Positions 43,411 through 52,721 of a DNA stretch of 64,000 bases are shown piece by piece. A program made the translations under genes and the position numbers. This stretch comes from CAYPIE01 sp964410665. GTDB taxonomy: Bacteria > Planctomycetota > Planctomycetia > Gemmatales > Gemmataceae. The stretch is from contig CAYPIE010000018.1 in NCBI GenBank assembly GCA_964410665.1, forward strand, positions 1-64,000, read 5' to 3'. The notes below the pieces were generated by a model. The model did no database searches. It was not told the DNA's origin and saw only the letters and a program-made list of their open reading frames with translations. Positions within the stretch are counted from its first letter, which is position 1. Every line of letters begins with the position of its first letter.

Positions 43411-44397
43411 ATGACTCGGATTCTGGTCACAGGTGGGGCAGGTTACATCGGCAGTCACACCGTGCGTTTGCTCTTGGCTCACGGCCATGATGTGCAAGTC
43501 TATGACAATTTATCCACCGGGCATCGCTCTGCAGTCCCGCCAGATCGGTTGATCATTGGCGATTTGTGCGATACCGATCGACTGGATCAGACAATACTGC
43601 AGCAACGCACCGAAGCGGTCATCCATTTCGCGGCCTCGGCCTATGTCGGCGAATCGGTCGAGAATCCAGCGAAGTACTACTTGAACAACGTCGTGAATAC
43701 CCTTCATCTGCTTGAGCGGATGCGCCGCCATCAGGTATCGAGGATCGTCTTTTCCAGCACGGTGGCAACCTTCGGGATTCCTCCGGCCTGTCCAGTGACT
43801 GAGCAGATGCCACAAGTGCCAATCAATCCTTATGGTCGGACAAAACTGATGATTGAGCAAGCGTTACGTGATTACCGGCACGCATATGGGCTCGGTTTTG
43901 CCGCGCTACGGTACTTTAATGCTGCGGGTGCAGATCCTTCAGCCCAAATTGGGGAAGATCATCAGCCAGAAACCCATCTGATCCCCATCGTGCTGCAAGT
44001 CGCGCTCGGTAAACGCCCCTTCCTTACCATCAACGGCACCGATTACCCAACCGCCGATGGCACTTGTATCCGCGATTATGTCCATGTCAATGACTTGGCC
44101 GATGCCCATGTACTCGCATTAGACCATTTGCAACCCGGGGCGGAAATGTGCTATCACCTCGGTACGGGTCGAGGGCATAGTATCCAGGCAGTGCTTCAGG
44201 CCGCAGAGCAGGTAACGGGTAAATCGATTCCCTTCCGCGAAGGACCACGTCGGATAGGGGACCCGGCCCAACTAGTGGCATCGGCCGAGCGGATTCAGCA
44301 AGAGCTCGGCTGGCAACCTCGATACACCGACATCCACGCGATTATCGAAACTGCCTGGAACTGGCATCTACGGAATCCCGATGGCTTTGCACGCTGA
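43411..44397 (+). CDS. galE: UDP-glucose 4-epimerase
   Basis: GalE interconverts UDP-glucose and UDP-galactose using NAD, feeding the Leloir pathway and envelope polysaccharide synthesis. The 328-residue protein has the Rossmann motif GGAGYIGSH, the substrate-binding SSTVATFG with its catalytic Ser/Thr, the YGRTK catalytic Tyr-Lys pair, RYFNAAGAD and RDYVHVNDLADAH. Length and order of motifs are standard. A convergent BBP7 gene ends 4 nt after its stop. Confidence 0.94.
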   Translation: MTRILVTGGAGYIGSHTVRLLLAHGHDVQVYDNLSTGHRSAVPPDRLIIGDLCDTDRLDQTILQQRTEAVIHFAASAYVGESVENPAKYYLNNVVNTLHLLERMRRHQVSRIVFSSTVATFGIPPACPVTEQMPQVPINPYGRTKLMIEQALRDYRHAYGLGFAALRYFNAAGADPSAQIGEDHQPETHLIPIVLQVALGKRPFLTINGTDYPTADGTCIRDYVHVNDLADAHVLALDHLQPGAEMCYHLGTGRGHSIQAVLQAAEQVTGKSIPFREGPRRIGDPAQLVASAERIQQELGWQPRYTDIHAIIETAWNWHLRNPDGFAR

Positions 44398-44401
44398 CCG
44401 A

Positions 44402-46174
44402 CTACCAGCGATATTCGGCCCCAAAGTTCAGCCCTTGGACCCATAGATCGCTCTCCCGCATCAGCACCGCTGGACGATTGAGCCCCGTCGGTAGCAGTCC
44501 GACTGGTGGGTTCGGCACCAGTGCCACATCCACCACCCGATCGATCTGTTGGCCAACCCGCAACACATTTGGCCAATACAAAACGTTGTAGCCGACGAAG
44601 GCCCGCAATCGCCTGGTCAGTTGCATGCCGACATTGAGGGTGACTTCTGGGATCACGCTAAAGCGATCTCGGTCAAATCGACCAATATTACTCGGCGTGG
44701 TCAGCAAACCGCCGACAAAACTTTCGGTCGGTTGTCCGGGCTTTGTACGAAATTGATTCCCATTGATCTCAACGACCTGGTGCGTCACCCCAAAGGCAAC
44801 GCTACCACGCAGGTAGACAAACATACGGCCGGCCTGTCGTTCGAGCTGGCCGCCCACTTGCCCGCCATAAAACTGGTTTCTTGTCGCAAACCCATCGGTG
44901 ACGACCACAAAGGTTCCTGGTGGATCCGGTGCCCCTTCGAGGGCTAGGATAAACTCGGCCACTTCGAGATCTTCCTGCAGGTCCAGGTAACGGAAGCCGC
45001 CAAAAAGCTGAGGACGTCGGCAATCACAGGGACAGCCCAGCTCTTTCAAGAGGTTGATTTGTCCGCCCCATAAGCGACTATCGGCAAGGATGCGGGCCGT
45101 GCCCAGCGCGAGGCCAGGGGAGGAGACTAGTTCGACAAACTCCGAGTTGAGATTCGGGGCGAAGATCGGACGCGCTAATACCGGGAACTGTTCTCCAGAG
45201 AATAGGGCGTTTCGCGTGCGTGGGCTTAGAAAGAACACGTTCCCGTCAATGCCACAGGGCTTACAGCGATCCAACCAATAGCCGAAGCTAAAGCGTCCTC
45301 CATTGCGGAACCCTTCATCCAGAAAGCCTCCGCCGACCAGAATGACCGTGTCTGGTCTGCCTAACTGCCCCTCGAACGGGGGAGTTGGGTCAGGATCAGG
45401 ATTCGATGTGGTGAGCAATGGAGGGACCTCATCATCGGTCATCCACCACATCAGATACTCAGCGCGAACGTATCCACGCGATTGACGATTGGGAAGCCAT
45501 GGATCGAGTCCCAAAAGATTTTCTTGAACAAGTGTGATTTCGGGGGAGAAAAACCGCTCGTTTCGCGTCTGCAGCATCATGCCACTCACCGGGATCAAAC
45601 CGGGATGGAGTGCAGCTTCGTGAAACGCTGGTGGCACGGTTTCGGGGTTGGTCGAGGCTAGCGGCTCGGCAACAGGGCGTGGCCGAGGTAGCACATCGAC
45701 CGAGCGCTCATCCGTCTCCGAGGATATACGGCGGGGTGGTGGAAGAGGAATGGCATCTTCGGATTGCCCGCGGTGGACGTCTGTAAAGTAAGCGGGTACC
45801 CATGGGATGTCGCCACTTGCCCGCGTGGTTCGGTTCGCGGTCACAGGAGCCTCTGGCGTTGCTGGTTCCGCTGGTTCGACTGGTGCTTGCATCACGCTCG
45901 TGGCCGTGGAGGCTTGGCTCGTGCCCGGTTGCGTCTTGTCATTATCCAATAAGACCTCAACAATCCATGCGCTGGGGGGGGCAGTCGGACGGATGCCCGT
46001 CGTGGGGCGAGTCACGATGCGTTCGTGGGGATGGTTGGGGCTCGGTGGGATCGCGAGACATTTCGTCCGGGGCAACGGAGGCGGTCCGACGGATCGCCAT
46101 TCCACATCATCAGCGTTGCCGCGGATCGCCCAACTGCAAAGAAGTGCCAACGCAATGGTTGCTACCCGCTGCAT
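44402..46174 (-). CDS. BBP7-family outer-membrane beta-barrel protein
   Basis: This 590-residue protein has a signal peptide (VATIALALLCSWAIRGNA), a proline/threonine-rich linker of about 180 residues and a C-terminal barrel of the BBP7 family, which is essentially restricted to planctomycetes. Characteristic segments are RGYVRAEYLMWWMTDDEVPPL, FGYWLDRC, NLLKELGCPCDCRRPQLFGGFRYLDL, LRAFVGYNVLYWPNVLRVGQQIDRVVD and the closing GAEYRW. ATG 46174 has GAGG 8 nt upstream and starts at the signal peptide; earlier in-frame starts (to 46528) are not supported. The function is unknown, presumably a porin or a structural role. Confidence 0.88.
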   Translation of the reverse strand: MQRVATIALALLCSWAIRGNADDVEWRSVGPPPLPRTKCLAIPPSPNHPHERIVTRPTTGIRPTAPPSAWIVEVLLDNDKTQPGTSQASTATSVMQAPVEPAEPATPEAPVTANRTTRASGDIPWVPAYFTDVHRGQSEDAIPLPPPRRISSETDERSVDVLPRPRPVAEPLASTNPETVPPAFHEAALHPGLIPVSGMMLQTRNERFFSPEITLVQENLLGLDPWLPNRQSRGYVRAEYLMWWMTDDEVPPLLTTSNPDPDPTPPFEGQLGRPDTVILVGGGFLDEGFRNGGRFSFGYWLDRCKPCGIDGNVFFLSPRTRNALFSGEQFPVLARPIFAPNLNSEFVELVSSPGLALGTARILADSRLWGGQINLLKELGCPCDCRRPQLFGGFRYLDLQEDLEVAEFILALEGAPDPPGTFVVVTDGFATRNQFYGGQVGGQLERQAGRMFVYLRGSVAFGVTHQVVEINGNQFRTKPGQPTESFVGGLLTTPSNIGRFDRDRFSVIPEVTLNVGMQLTRRLRAFVGYNVLYWPNVLRVGQQIDRVVDVALVPNPPVGLLPTGLNRPAVLMRESDLWVQGLNFGAEYRW

Positions 46175-46727
46175 GTGCCAATCCTCTCGCAGCCTCTCGC
46201 TGGTGGAGTCCTTTCTAGGTCCGCGTCCGCCACGCTGCAGGAGCGAACGGTTCCATCCCTTCAAGCTGTATTTCGGCACTTTTTTACTGCAAACCTCACC
46301 ACTTCTGGAAACTCGGCAAACGTCAGCATCGTGGTAACCCAAACGGTGGGGGACTAGAGAAGCGAAGGAAGAAGTCGTATCGGGGACGTTGCTGTGGCTC
46401 ATCGCGAAGATTGGTGAGACCGGTAGAACCGGAAAAGGATTGCGACCCGGAAAGCTCGGGGAGGACCGAAAAGCGGTCAAGACGTTCAAGAACGGCAAGC
46501 GAGGTGACCGAAACAATCTGCAGTGCATGGCCCTTCAGGTTTCCAAAGTGGATATAGGAACCTCGCCGGCACATGGACGTATCCCTGGATCGATGCGCTG
46601 TGGTCCTCCGCGGTTCTTCCAGGCGAAGGGCAGGCACCGGTAAGAGGACGACCGTCGTGGGTGACTCCCCTTTACCGGTACACCAAGGATCGGCGTCCAG
46701 GCGTTTTTCCCAAGGGAGGTATCTTCC
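46175..46727. promoter_or_regulatory. Divergent intergenic region
   Basis: This gap of 553 nt lies between the BBP7 gene and the Cys-rich gene. Both promoters must lie here. I see no gene with a convincing site, no terminator and no clear repeats. Confidence 0.35.
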
Positions 46728-47789
46728 GTGAATACTGCGTTGTTGTTGCTTTCCTCGGCCTGGATGGCGGGTGGCGATCCGGTTCCGGTCGCCCCGATCC
46801 ATCCAGCCCCCGCCCGCCCAGCGGTGGTAGCGTCGGCTCCCCCCGGTGCAGGCTGTGCCTCGTGTGGGGTTGCCCAGCCTGTCCCTCACGGCATCCATCA
46901 AGGCGTGGGATGTGGTTGTGGCATGACCTGCGAATGTTGTGAAGAAGAAGAAGGGCTGTTCAAACGGCTCTGTAATCGTCTGTTTGGCGATGATGATGAA
47001 TGTTGTGACCCGTGTGCGACCACGTGTTGCGATCCCTGTGCCGTGCCTTGTTGCGAAGAAGAAAAGCCTGGCTTATTCAAACGGCTTTTCGGTGGTCGCG
47101 ACGAGTGCTGTGACACCTGTGCTCCAGTCTGCGGAGGTTACGGGCACGCTACGATTCTTCATGGTGCACCGGGCGCTCATCCGATGGCACCAGGGATGAT
47201 CCCTCCCCATGGCCAGACGGTGCCCGGCCAGCCCCTGCCGGGTCAAGCGTTGCCTGGCCAGCCTGGGTATGGTCAACCTATCCAAGGCCAGCCGCATACG
47301 CCGTACGCTCCGATCCCGGGGGGTACCACGCCTCAGAAGATCCCTGTCGAAAAGATTCCTGCACCGGAGGGTGGCTCGGACACATCTCCGAAGGCTCCAG
47401 CGACCGGGGATGGGAACGCATCAACGCGTTATACGCCCATTCCCCATTTTACTCCTGTTGCTGCCCCAAAGGTGGGAGGTCGCAACCCTTTTGATTTCGC
47501 CCGTCGGTATGCCGATCGTGCTGGTCACGAAGCGGACTACAGTCGTCTGACCGGGACGCTGTCGTTCGTCCATACCGACGGGGGTCACTGGGTGGTGCGT
47601 TATGCCTCGCCGATGGAAGAGGATCGCTATGGGGGCAGTGTCGTATTGTCTCCAGATGCCGATCTCGGAGGCTATCGCGAAGGGGATATGGTTGCCATGA
47701 AAGGTGCCATCATGTCTGAGACGACTTCTGCTCGGATGCTGGCTCCGACCTATCGCGTGAAGGAAATGCGACTTGTCAACCGTCCTTGA
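46728..47789 (+). CDS. Exported Cys-rich protein with duplicated module
   Basis: This 353-residue protein begins with a short hydrophobic N-terminus and is rich in proline and cysteine. It contains a duplication of the module (C)CEEEEGLFKRL...FGDDDECCDPC (about 65-95 and 105-130), then proline/glycine repeats of the type GQPLPGQALPGQPG, and a C-terminal beta domain (LTGTLSFVHTDGGHWVVRY, GSVVLSPDADLG). No catalytic motif. GTG 46728 has GGGAGG 8 nt upstream. The Cys pairs CCDPC, CCDTC suggest metal binding or disulfides. Confidence 0.75.
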   Translation: MNTALLLLSSAWMAGGDPVPVAPIHPAPARPAVVASAPPGAGCASCGVAQPVPHGIHQGVGCGCGMTCECCEEEEGLFKRLCNRLFGDDDECCDPCATTCCDPCAVPCCEEEKPGLFKRLFGGRDECCDTCAPVCGGYGHATILHGAPGAHPMAPGMIPPHGQTVPGQPLPGQALPGQPGYGQPIQGQPHTPYAPIPGGTTPQKIPVEKIPAPEGGSDTSPKAPATGDGNASTRYTPIPHFTPVAAPKVGGRNPFDFARRYADRAGHEADYSRLTGTLSFVHTDGGHWVVRYASPMEEDRYGGSVVLSPDADLGGYREGDMVAMKGAIMSETTSARMLAPTYRVKEMRLVNRP

Positions 47790-47829
47790 TCGGGATGTGC
47801 CCACACATTCTTGGTCAATTCTTGCGCGT

Positions 47830-47992
47830 AATCAAGTGGGGCCCCGGGGGAGTACCCGGGGCCGCCCTGTGTTTAGAATTAACAAAGTACANNNNNNNNN
47901 NGATTTTTCTGGGTATACTTTGGGTTCAAGGTATTTATTTTTTGCTGTTATTCTTGTGTCGCCTTGGGGAATTCCCGGGGCCCCACTTGATT
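47830..47992. mobile_element. Inverted-repeat-bounded element interrupted by a scaffold gap
   Basis: The left end (47830-47848) and the right end (47974-47992) are perfect 19-nt inverted repeats, AATCAAGTGGGGCCCCGGG. Between them lie a local 9-bp hairpin (47840-47863), the run of ten N (47892-47901) and AT-rich sequence unlike the neighbours. The gap is likely an assembly artefact of a repeated element, such as an insertion sequence or MITE, with the true interior missing. No target-site duplication is obvious. It may also contain the terminator of the Cys-rich gene. Confidence 0.5.
47892..47901. other. Run of ten N, assembly gap
   Basis: Unknown bases; the true length is probably not ten. 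It lies inside the inverted-repeat-bounded element. Confidence 0.95.
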
Positions 47993-48011
47993 GACGATTT
48001 CACCTCGTAGC

Positions 48012-50549
48012 CTACCGATTGAAAACAAATTCCTTAGTGTTTAATAATGCCCAGAGAATGTTTTCATAGGCCAATTTCTTGTTTTTACGATGCTCATCGA
48101 TGTGTTCCAGTGCAACCTTGAGGTCCGTTGGAGAAGGTCGACGCCCATAAACCCACAGGAATAATTCCTCGAGTTTCTCTCGCTCGGGTCGTGGATCTTT
48201 GGCCAGTAGATCCGCGCGACCACCTCCCTGACTCAGCTTGCTCTGCACTTCGTTCGAATTCAGCAGGTGCAGAGACTGGGCCAGATTGGCCTCACTGACT
48301 CGTTCACATTCGCATGCGCTGATTCGCTGAGGTCGGCCGAACACATCCAGGAAATAGGAGCCAAACGACTCATCGAAGAGCATAATGGCCCGATTCGGGG
48401 CATAACGGTCGGCAGGGAGATTCCCGAAGCCCGCCCGGCTTTTGGTCACCTGATTCACCGCGTCGAGCAAGACCTCTGCCGAGAGTCGTTTGGGGTAATA
48501 GCGCGCGTAATTCTGCTTGTCGTGTGAATTAAACGCATTGGGGACTGCCGAGAGCTGATAGGTGCGGCTCTTGCAGATTACTCGGATCAGATGTTTAAGG
48601 CTGTAACGATGGTCGACCAACGTGTGTGCCAACGCTTCCAGCAATGCTGGGTTACTCGGGGGATTGGTAACACGCATATCATCGAGCGGATCGACGATCC
48701 CGCGACCAAAGAAGTGAGCCCAGTAGCGGTTGGCCACCGCCTTCGCGAAGAAGGGATTGTCCGCAGCAGTCATCCAGTCGACGAGGAGATGCCGCGGATC
48801 GGCACCGACTCCCACCTGTAAGGGATCCTGATCGAGTGGCTTGAATGGAGCTGGCTTTCCAGTCCGTTTGTTGGCAACCGAACCACCGGAGCGGGCATAC
48901 ACCAGTTCCACCTCACGTGGGCGTCCCTGGACCAAGCCGGGCACCGTCATTTTCTTGCGCCCGACCCGGCTGAAGAAAGCTGCCAAGCCCCAATAGTCAT
49001 CCTGGCTCCACTTTTCATAGGGATGGTGATGGCAATTGGCGCAGGCCATCCGCAAGCCAAGAAACACCTGAGCTGTATCGTCGACAAACTCCTCTGGCTT
49101 AGAAAGTTCTTTGTACCAGACTGTGGGCGGGTGGGTGCGCTCATCCCCGCTTGCGGCAAGGATGTCCCGAGCAAACTGGTCGTATGGCATGTCTTCGGCG
49201 ATTGCCTCGCGAATCCAGTCATGGAAACCGAACGTACCCATGGCTCGTTCTGGTCGATTCCCCCGCTTGACTTTAAGGATGTCCGCCCACTTGTTCGCGA
49301 AGTAGTAGGCATGTTCCTCGGTCTCGAGGAGGCGATCGACTAGTTTGTCACGCTTATCGGGGTCCTTATCCGCCACAAATGCCTGGACTTGGTTGGGGGT
49401 CGGCAGCGTTCCTGTGATGTCGATCGACGCGCGGCGAAGAAATGCTTCATCGCTGCACCGTTCGGAGGGAACCAGACCAAGCTGCTGCCATTTCTGGTGG
49501 GTGTGTTGATCGACGAGCGTGGCGTGCGGGAAGGCATACGCCGGTGTGGGCCCATCCAATGGCACCGTGGCACGGAACACAGCAACGTGGCCTTGATAGC
49601 GGGCCATGATGGCTGCCTCGCCGCTCATGTCCAGGGTCCGCACCAGAGCGGATTCATTGACAATGGCGATTTCTTGATCATTTGATTCGTATTGCGCTCG
49701 ACGGGTGATATCTTCGCGCGTGCCATCATTATAATGAGCATAGACTGCAAATTGCTGTTGGCTGTCGCGTTGGAGAATGCGATGTTCGGGATAGACCGTG
49801 ATCTTGGTCACCACTGGATCGTCGGGCTTGCCAAAGGGGAGGCCCGCGGCAATCCAACGACGAATCAGTTTGTATTCATCAGAATCGCGATCCATTTTTT
49901 TTCCGCCACCATGCGGCACCGCTCCAATCGCTTTGCGAAGCAGCAAGCTATGATCGGGTGCGGCGGGCATCAAACGTCGTCCGCGCGATTCTTTGACCAA
50001 CGACTCAAAGTCCGCCGGAGCGTCGAAGCCCAATAGCGACAATTTGAAGCCATTTTGCCCCGAAGCCTTGCCATGACAACCGCCGGAATTACAGGTGAGC
50101 TTGGTAAAAATCGGTACAATTTGATTCCCAAAATTGATGGGCAAGTTCTCATGGACCGAATGGGTTGTCACCTTGAGCAGAGCATGATGCTCGCCGAAGC
50201 GAGCGGTCAGCTGCGTCTGACCATCGGCTCGGGGAGTCACTCGTCCCTGTTGGGAAACCTCAATAAGACTGGGATCGGCAATCGCAAAGTCGACCGCATG
50301 CGTCAGATCCTGCAGCCGGCCATTCGCCAGTTTTGCAGTCACAATCAACTGGGCGGCATCATGCGAGCCCTGAAGCTGGACTTCGTTGGGGAAAATCGAG
50401 ATCGCCATTACCATAGATGGGCTGGGGGTTGCTCGCGGAGTTTTCGGCGCAGCGGCCGGAGCATATAGTTGGGCGTTGGCATCCCCGTCTACTCCCAGAA
50501 ATACAAGGATCATGAGCAGAGAGGGCCAACATTTCCCTATCGTTGGCAT
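48012..50549 (-). CDS. DUF1549/DUF1553 planctomycete cytochrome-type protein
   Basis: This 845-residue exported protein has a signal peptide (LLMILVFLGVDGDANAQ), an N-terminal bacterial Ig-like (BIG2) domain, a haem-type motif CNSGGCHG, a second Ig-like domain (ITVYPEHRILQRDSQQQF), then DUF1549 (FLRRASIDITGTLPTPNQVQAF) with CANCHHHPYEKW, and DUF1553 (DWMTAADNPFFAKAVANRYWAHFFGRGIV). This arrangement is greatly expanded in planctomycetes; a role in sugar or other oxidation is suspected, not proven. ATG 50549 has AGGGGG about 9 nt upstream. The usual DUF1501 partner gene is not adjacent. Confidence 0.92.
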   Translation of the reverse strand: MPTIGKCWPSLLMILVFLGVDGDANAQLYAPAAAPKTPRATPSPSMVMAISIFPNEVQLQGSHDAAQLIVTAKLANGRLQDLTHAVDFAIADPSLIEVSQQGRVTPRADGQTQLTARFGEHHALLKVTTHSVHENLPINFGNQIVPIFTKLTCNSGGCHGKASGQNGFKLSLLGFDAPADFESLVKESRGRRLMPAAPDHSLLLRKAIGAVPHGGGKKMDRDSDEYKLIRRWIAAGLPFGKPDDPVVTKITVYPEHRILQRDSQQQFAVYAHYNDGTREDITRRAQYESNDQEIAIVNESALVRTLDMSGEAAIMARYQGHVAVFRATVPLDGPTPAYAFPHATLVDQHTHQKWQQLGLVPSERCSDEAFLRRASIDITGTLPTPNQVQAFVADKDPDKRDKLVDRLLETEEHAYYFANKWADILKVKRGNRPERAMGTFGFHDWIREAIAEDMPYDQFARDILAASGDERTHPPTVWYKELSKPEEFVDDTAQVFLGLRMACANCHHHPYEKWSQDDYWGLAAFFSRVGRKKMTVPGLVQGRPREVELVYARSGGSVANKRTGKPAPFKPLDQDPLQVGVGADPRHLLVDWMTAADNPFFAKAVANRYWAHFFGRGIVDPLDDMRVTNPPSNPALLEALAHTLVDHRYSLKHLIRVICKSRTYQLSAVPNAFNSHDKQNYARYYPKRLSAEVLLDAVNQVTKSRAGFGNLPADRYAPNRAIMLFDESFGSYFLDVFGRPQRISACECERVSEANLAQSLHLLNSNEVQSKLSQGGGRADLLAKDPRPEREKLEELFLWVYGRRPSPTDLKVALEHIDEHRKNKKLAYENILWALLNTKEFVFNR

Positions 50550-50781
50550 ATCGATTTCCCCCTTAGGCAGGTTCTGTGTGTGGTGGGAAAAGGTGGGTAT
50601 ACGTGCGATTATTTTCAACGTTTGGCCAACTTGATGCAAGCAGAATCCCAAAAATCAGGGCAGGGTGCCAGTCGCTCACCGAAGACCCATTCCGAGCCTT
50701 GAGCGATGGTTTGCTCACGCAGAGTTCTCGTCCTAGAGTTGGATGACATTCTCGCTCGTTCGTTCGCCACAGAGGTTCCTT

Positions 50782-50952
50782 ATGCAAAATGTGATGCCGA
50801 CTTTTCCTCGCGAAGCGGAAGTGGAACAACGATCCCCGGTCGCGACTTCCTCACTCTGGTTCAGCATGTTCTGGGCATTCCTGGTTTGGGGAATCCCAGC
50901 GATCATCATGCTGCTATTTGCTCTGAATGGATTTCTCGGGCGACTTGACTAG
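50782..50952 (+). CDS. Small single-helix membrane protein
   Basis: This 56-residue product consists of a short polar N-terminus and one hydrophobic segment (FWAFLVWGIPAIIMLLFAL) near the C-terminus. ATG 50782 has AGAGG 6 nt upstream, supporting translation. No family is recognised. It is divergent from the DUF1549 gene. Confidence 0.5.
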   Translation: MQNVMPTFPREAEVEQRSPVATSSLWFSMFWAFLVWGIPAIIMLLFALNGFLGRLD

Positions 50953-51078
50953 GCAATCGATGGCCTGGACCTTAAATTAAAGGAAAGGCTAAGGGTATTT
51001 GATCGTCGCATTTGACGACCCTTTCGCCAGAGCCACGCGCCACCCCACTCAGGCTCGAACGATCCGGCGCACTCGAAT

Positions 51079-52182
51079 ATGGCCGATGCACGTTTACGGC
51101 ACGCCATTGCGTTTGAAGCAGCTCGCTTGATGTATGATCGCACCGAGAGCGAGTATTTTACGGCCAAACGCAAAGCGGCCAAACGGGTTTGTCGACAGCA
51201 AGTTCAACCGAACGAACTCCCGTCCAATCGCGAAATTCGTGACCTGATCCAAGTTTTTGTGCGACTCCATGAAGGAGAGCACCAATCCGAACCGTTACGG
51301 TCGATGCGACTCGCTGCCTTACGACTGATGCGACAGCTGCGGCAGTTCAAACCGCGGTTGATCGGTAGCGTTCTCACTGGACATATCCGTAAAGGCTCGG
51401 ACATCGATCTCCATCTGTTTAGCGACTCGGTCGAACCGATTACCCACCGGCTCGAAGGGGAGGGCTATGCATTTGAAGTGGAACGCAAACAGGTCACCAA
51501 GCAGCATGAAACACGATTATATACACATATACACGTGCATGAAAAATTTGCCTTCGAACTCACGGTCTATCGCGAGAACCAAGCTCATTATGTCTTCCGC
51601 AGCTCGATCACCGGCAAGGCGATCGAGCGGGTCTCCATCCGCGAATTAGAGGAACTGCTCGAACGTGAAGATCCGGACCTCGATCTTCTTCAGCAAAACG
51701 AAGAAGATCTTCCGATCGATCCTTATCCGTTGTTTCGTCTCCTTTTGCTCGCTCTTGATGGCGTGAAACAGTCTCCGAAATATCATCCGGAAGGAGATGC
51801 GCTGTCCCATTCGCTGCAAGTCTTCGAACGGGCCCGCGAAGTGCGTCCTTATGATGAGGAGTTCCTTCTTGCAGCTTTATTGCATGATGTCGGCAAAGCG
51901 ATTGATCCTGCCGATCATGTCAACGCCAGCCTGCAAGCCCTGCACGGGCTGCTGAGTGAACGAACCGCCTTTCTCATTGCCCATCATATGGAGGCACAAG
52001 CGTACCAAGCTGGTACCCTTGGCCAACGCCGACGTCAACGTCTGGAGTCCGCAGAAGACTTTGAGGATCTGTTATTCCTTCGCGAACTGGATGATGCCGG
52101 TCGTGAGCCTGGGGCCTTGGTCCCAAGCGTGGATGAAGTCTTGGACTACCTACGGGAGCTTGAACGCTCAAATCGATGGTAA
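51079..52182 (+). CDS. Nucleotidyltransferase-HD fusion protein
   Basis: This 367-residue protein joins a polymerase-beta-like nucleotidyltransferase domain, with IGSVLTGHIRKGSDIDLHLF around residues 95-114 (a GS...DID site), to an HD domain (around 225-330: LSHSLQV, LLHDVGKAIDP, AHHMEAQ). HD domains hydrolyse phosphate esters; the fusion recalls bacterial CCA-adding or nucleotide-messenger enzymes, but the N-terminal 90 residues and the overall order match none I can name. No signal peptide; cytosolic. ATG 51079 lacks a strong ribosome-binding site. Confidence 0.75.
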   Translation: MADARLRHAIAFEAARLMYDRTESEYFTAKRKAAKRVCRQQVQPNELPSNREIRDLIQVFVRLHEGEHQSEPLRSMRLAALRLMRQLRQFKPRLIGSVLTGHIRKGSDIDLHLFSDSVEPITHRLEGEGYAFEVERKQVTKQHETRLYTHIHVHEKFAFELTVYRENQAHYVFRSSITGKAIERVSIRELEELLEREDPDLDLLQQNEEDLPIDPYPLFRLLLLALDGVKQSPKYHPEGDALSHSLQVFERAREVRPYDEEFLLAALLHDVGKAIDPADHVNASLQALHGLLSERTAFLIAHHMEAQAYQAGTLGQRRRQRLESAEDFEDLLFLRELDDAGREPGALVPSVDEVLDYLRELERSNRW

Positions 52183-52283
52183 GCCCAGCGATCTCTGCCA
52201 GAATCGGCTCATCCGCCTCCGTAGCACGATGACTCGGGTACAGTTGAGTAGAAGTCCCTCAACTCAACTCGAGGTATGCGTCT

Positions 52284-52709
52284 ATGGATACGCGGACTTG
52301 GATCTTCGTCGGGTTACTCGCCAGTTCATTGCTCTGGGCAAGTACGGCCTGCGCGCAAACCGGCCGATCCTCGGCGACTGCCCGGAGCCCCCGCTCGGGT
52401 GTCGTCGTTGGCTCTGGGATTGGCTTTGGCTACGCGGGTGCCTATCCGTTTTATCCTGGAGTTGGCTTCGGGTATTTCCCCTCGCGGATTGGTGATTTCT
52501 GGAGTAACGGCTACAGTCTCTATGGACCCCCGGTCCCCACCTATGGTCCGATTCCCGGATCCTTTGGTGGTTCCCAGCAACGCTTTCATGGCGTCGCTCC
52601 TTATTTTGCTCCGTTTCCACAGCGGCACATTCAGCGAAAACGACGTCGGTATGGTAAAGGGTCGGTGTCGCCGATATCGGTCTATCCCCCCGAGGTGTAT
52701 CCACATTGA
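52284..52709 (+). CDS. Small secreted Gly/Tyr/Pro-rich protein
   Basis: This 141-residue protein has a signal peptide (IFVGLLASSLLWASTACAQ) and a body rich in Gly, Tyr, Phe and Pro (GFGYAGAYPFYPGVGFGYFP), ending in a basic segment (RHIQRKRRRYGKG). No domain is recognised; it may be an envelope-associated disordered protein. ATG 52284 has GAGG 9 nt upstream. Confidence 0.65.
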   Translation: MDTRTWIFVGLLASSLLWASTACAQTGRSSATARSPRSGVVVGSGIGFGYAGAYPFYPGVGFGYFPSRIGDFWSNGYSLYGPPVPTYGPIPGSFGGSQQRFHGVAPYFAPFPQRHIQRKRRRYGKGSVSPISVYPPEVYPH

Positions 52710-52721
52710 GCGCTGCCGTGA

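Noticed and set aside
47773..48010. Open frames running through the N gap
   Set aside because: They contain undefined bases and start inside or next to the end of the upstream gene.
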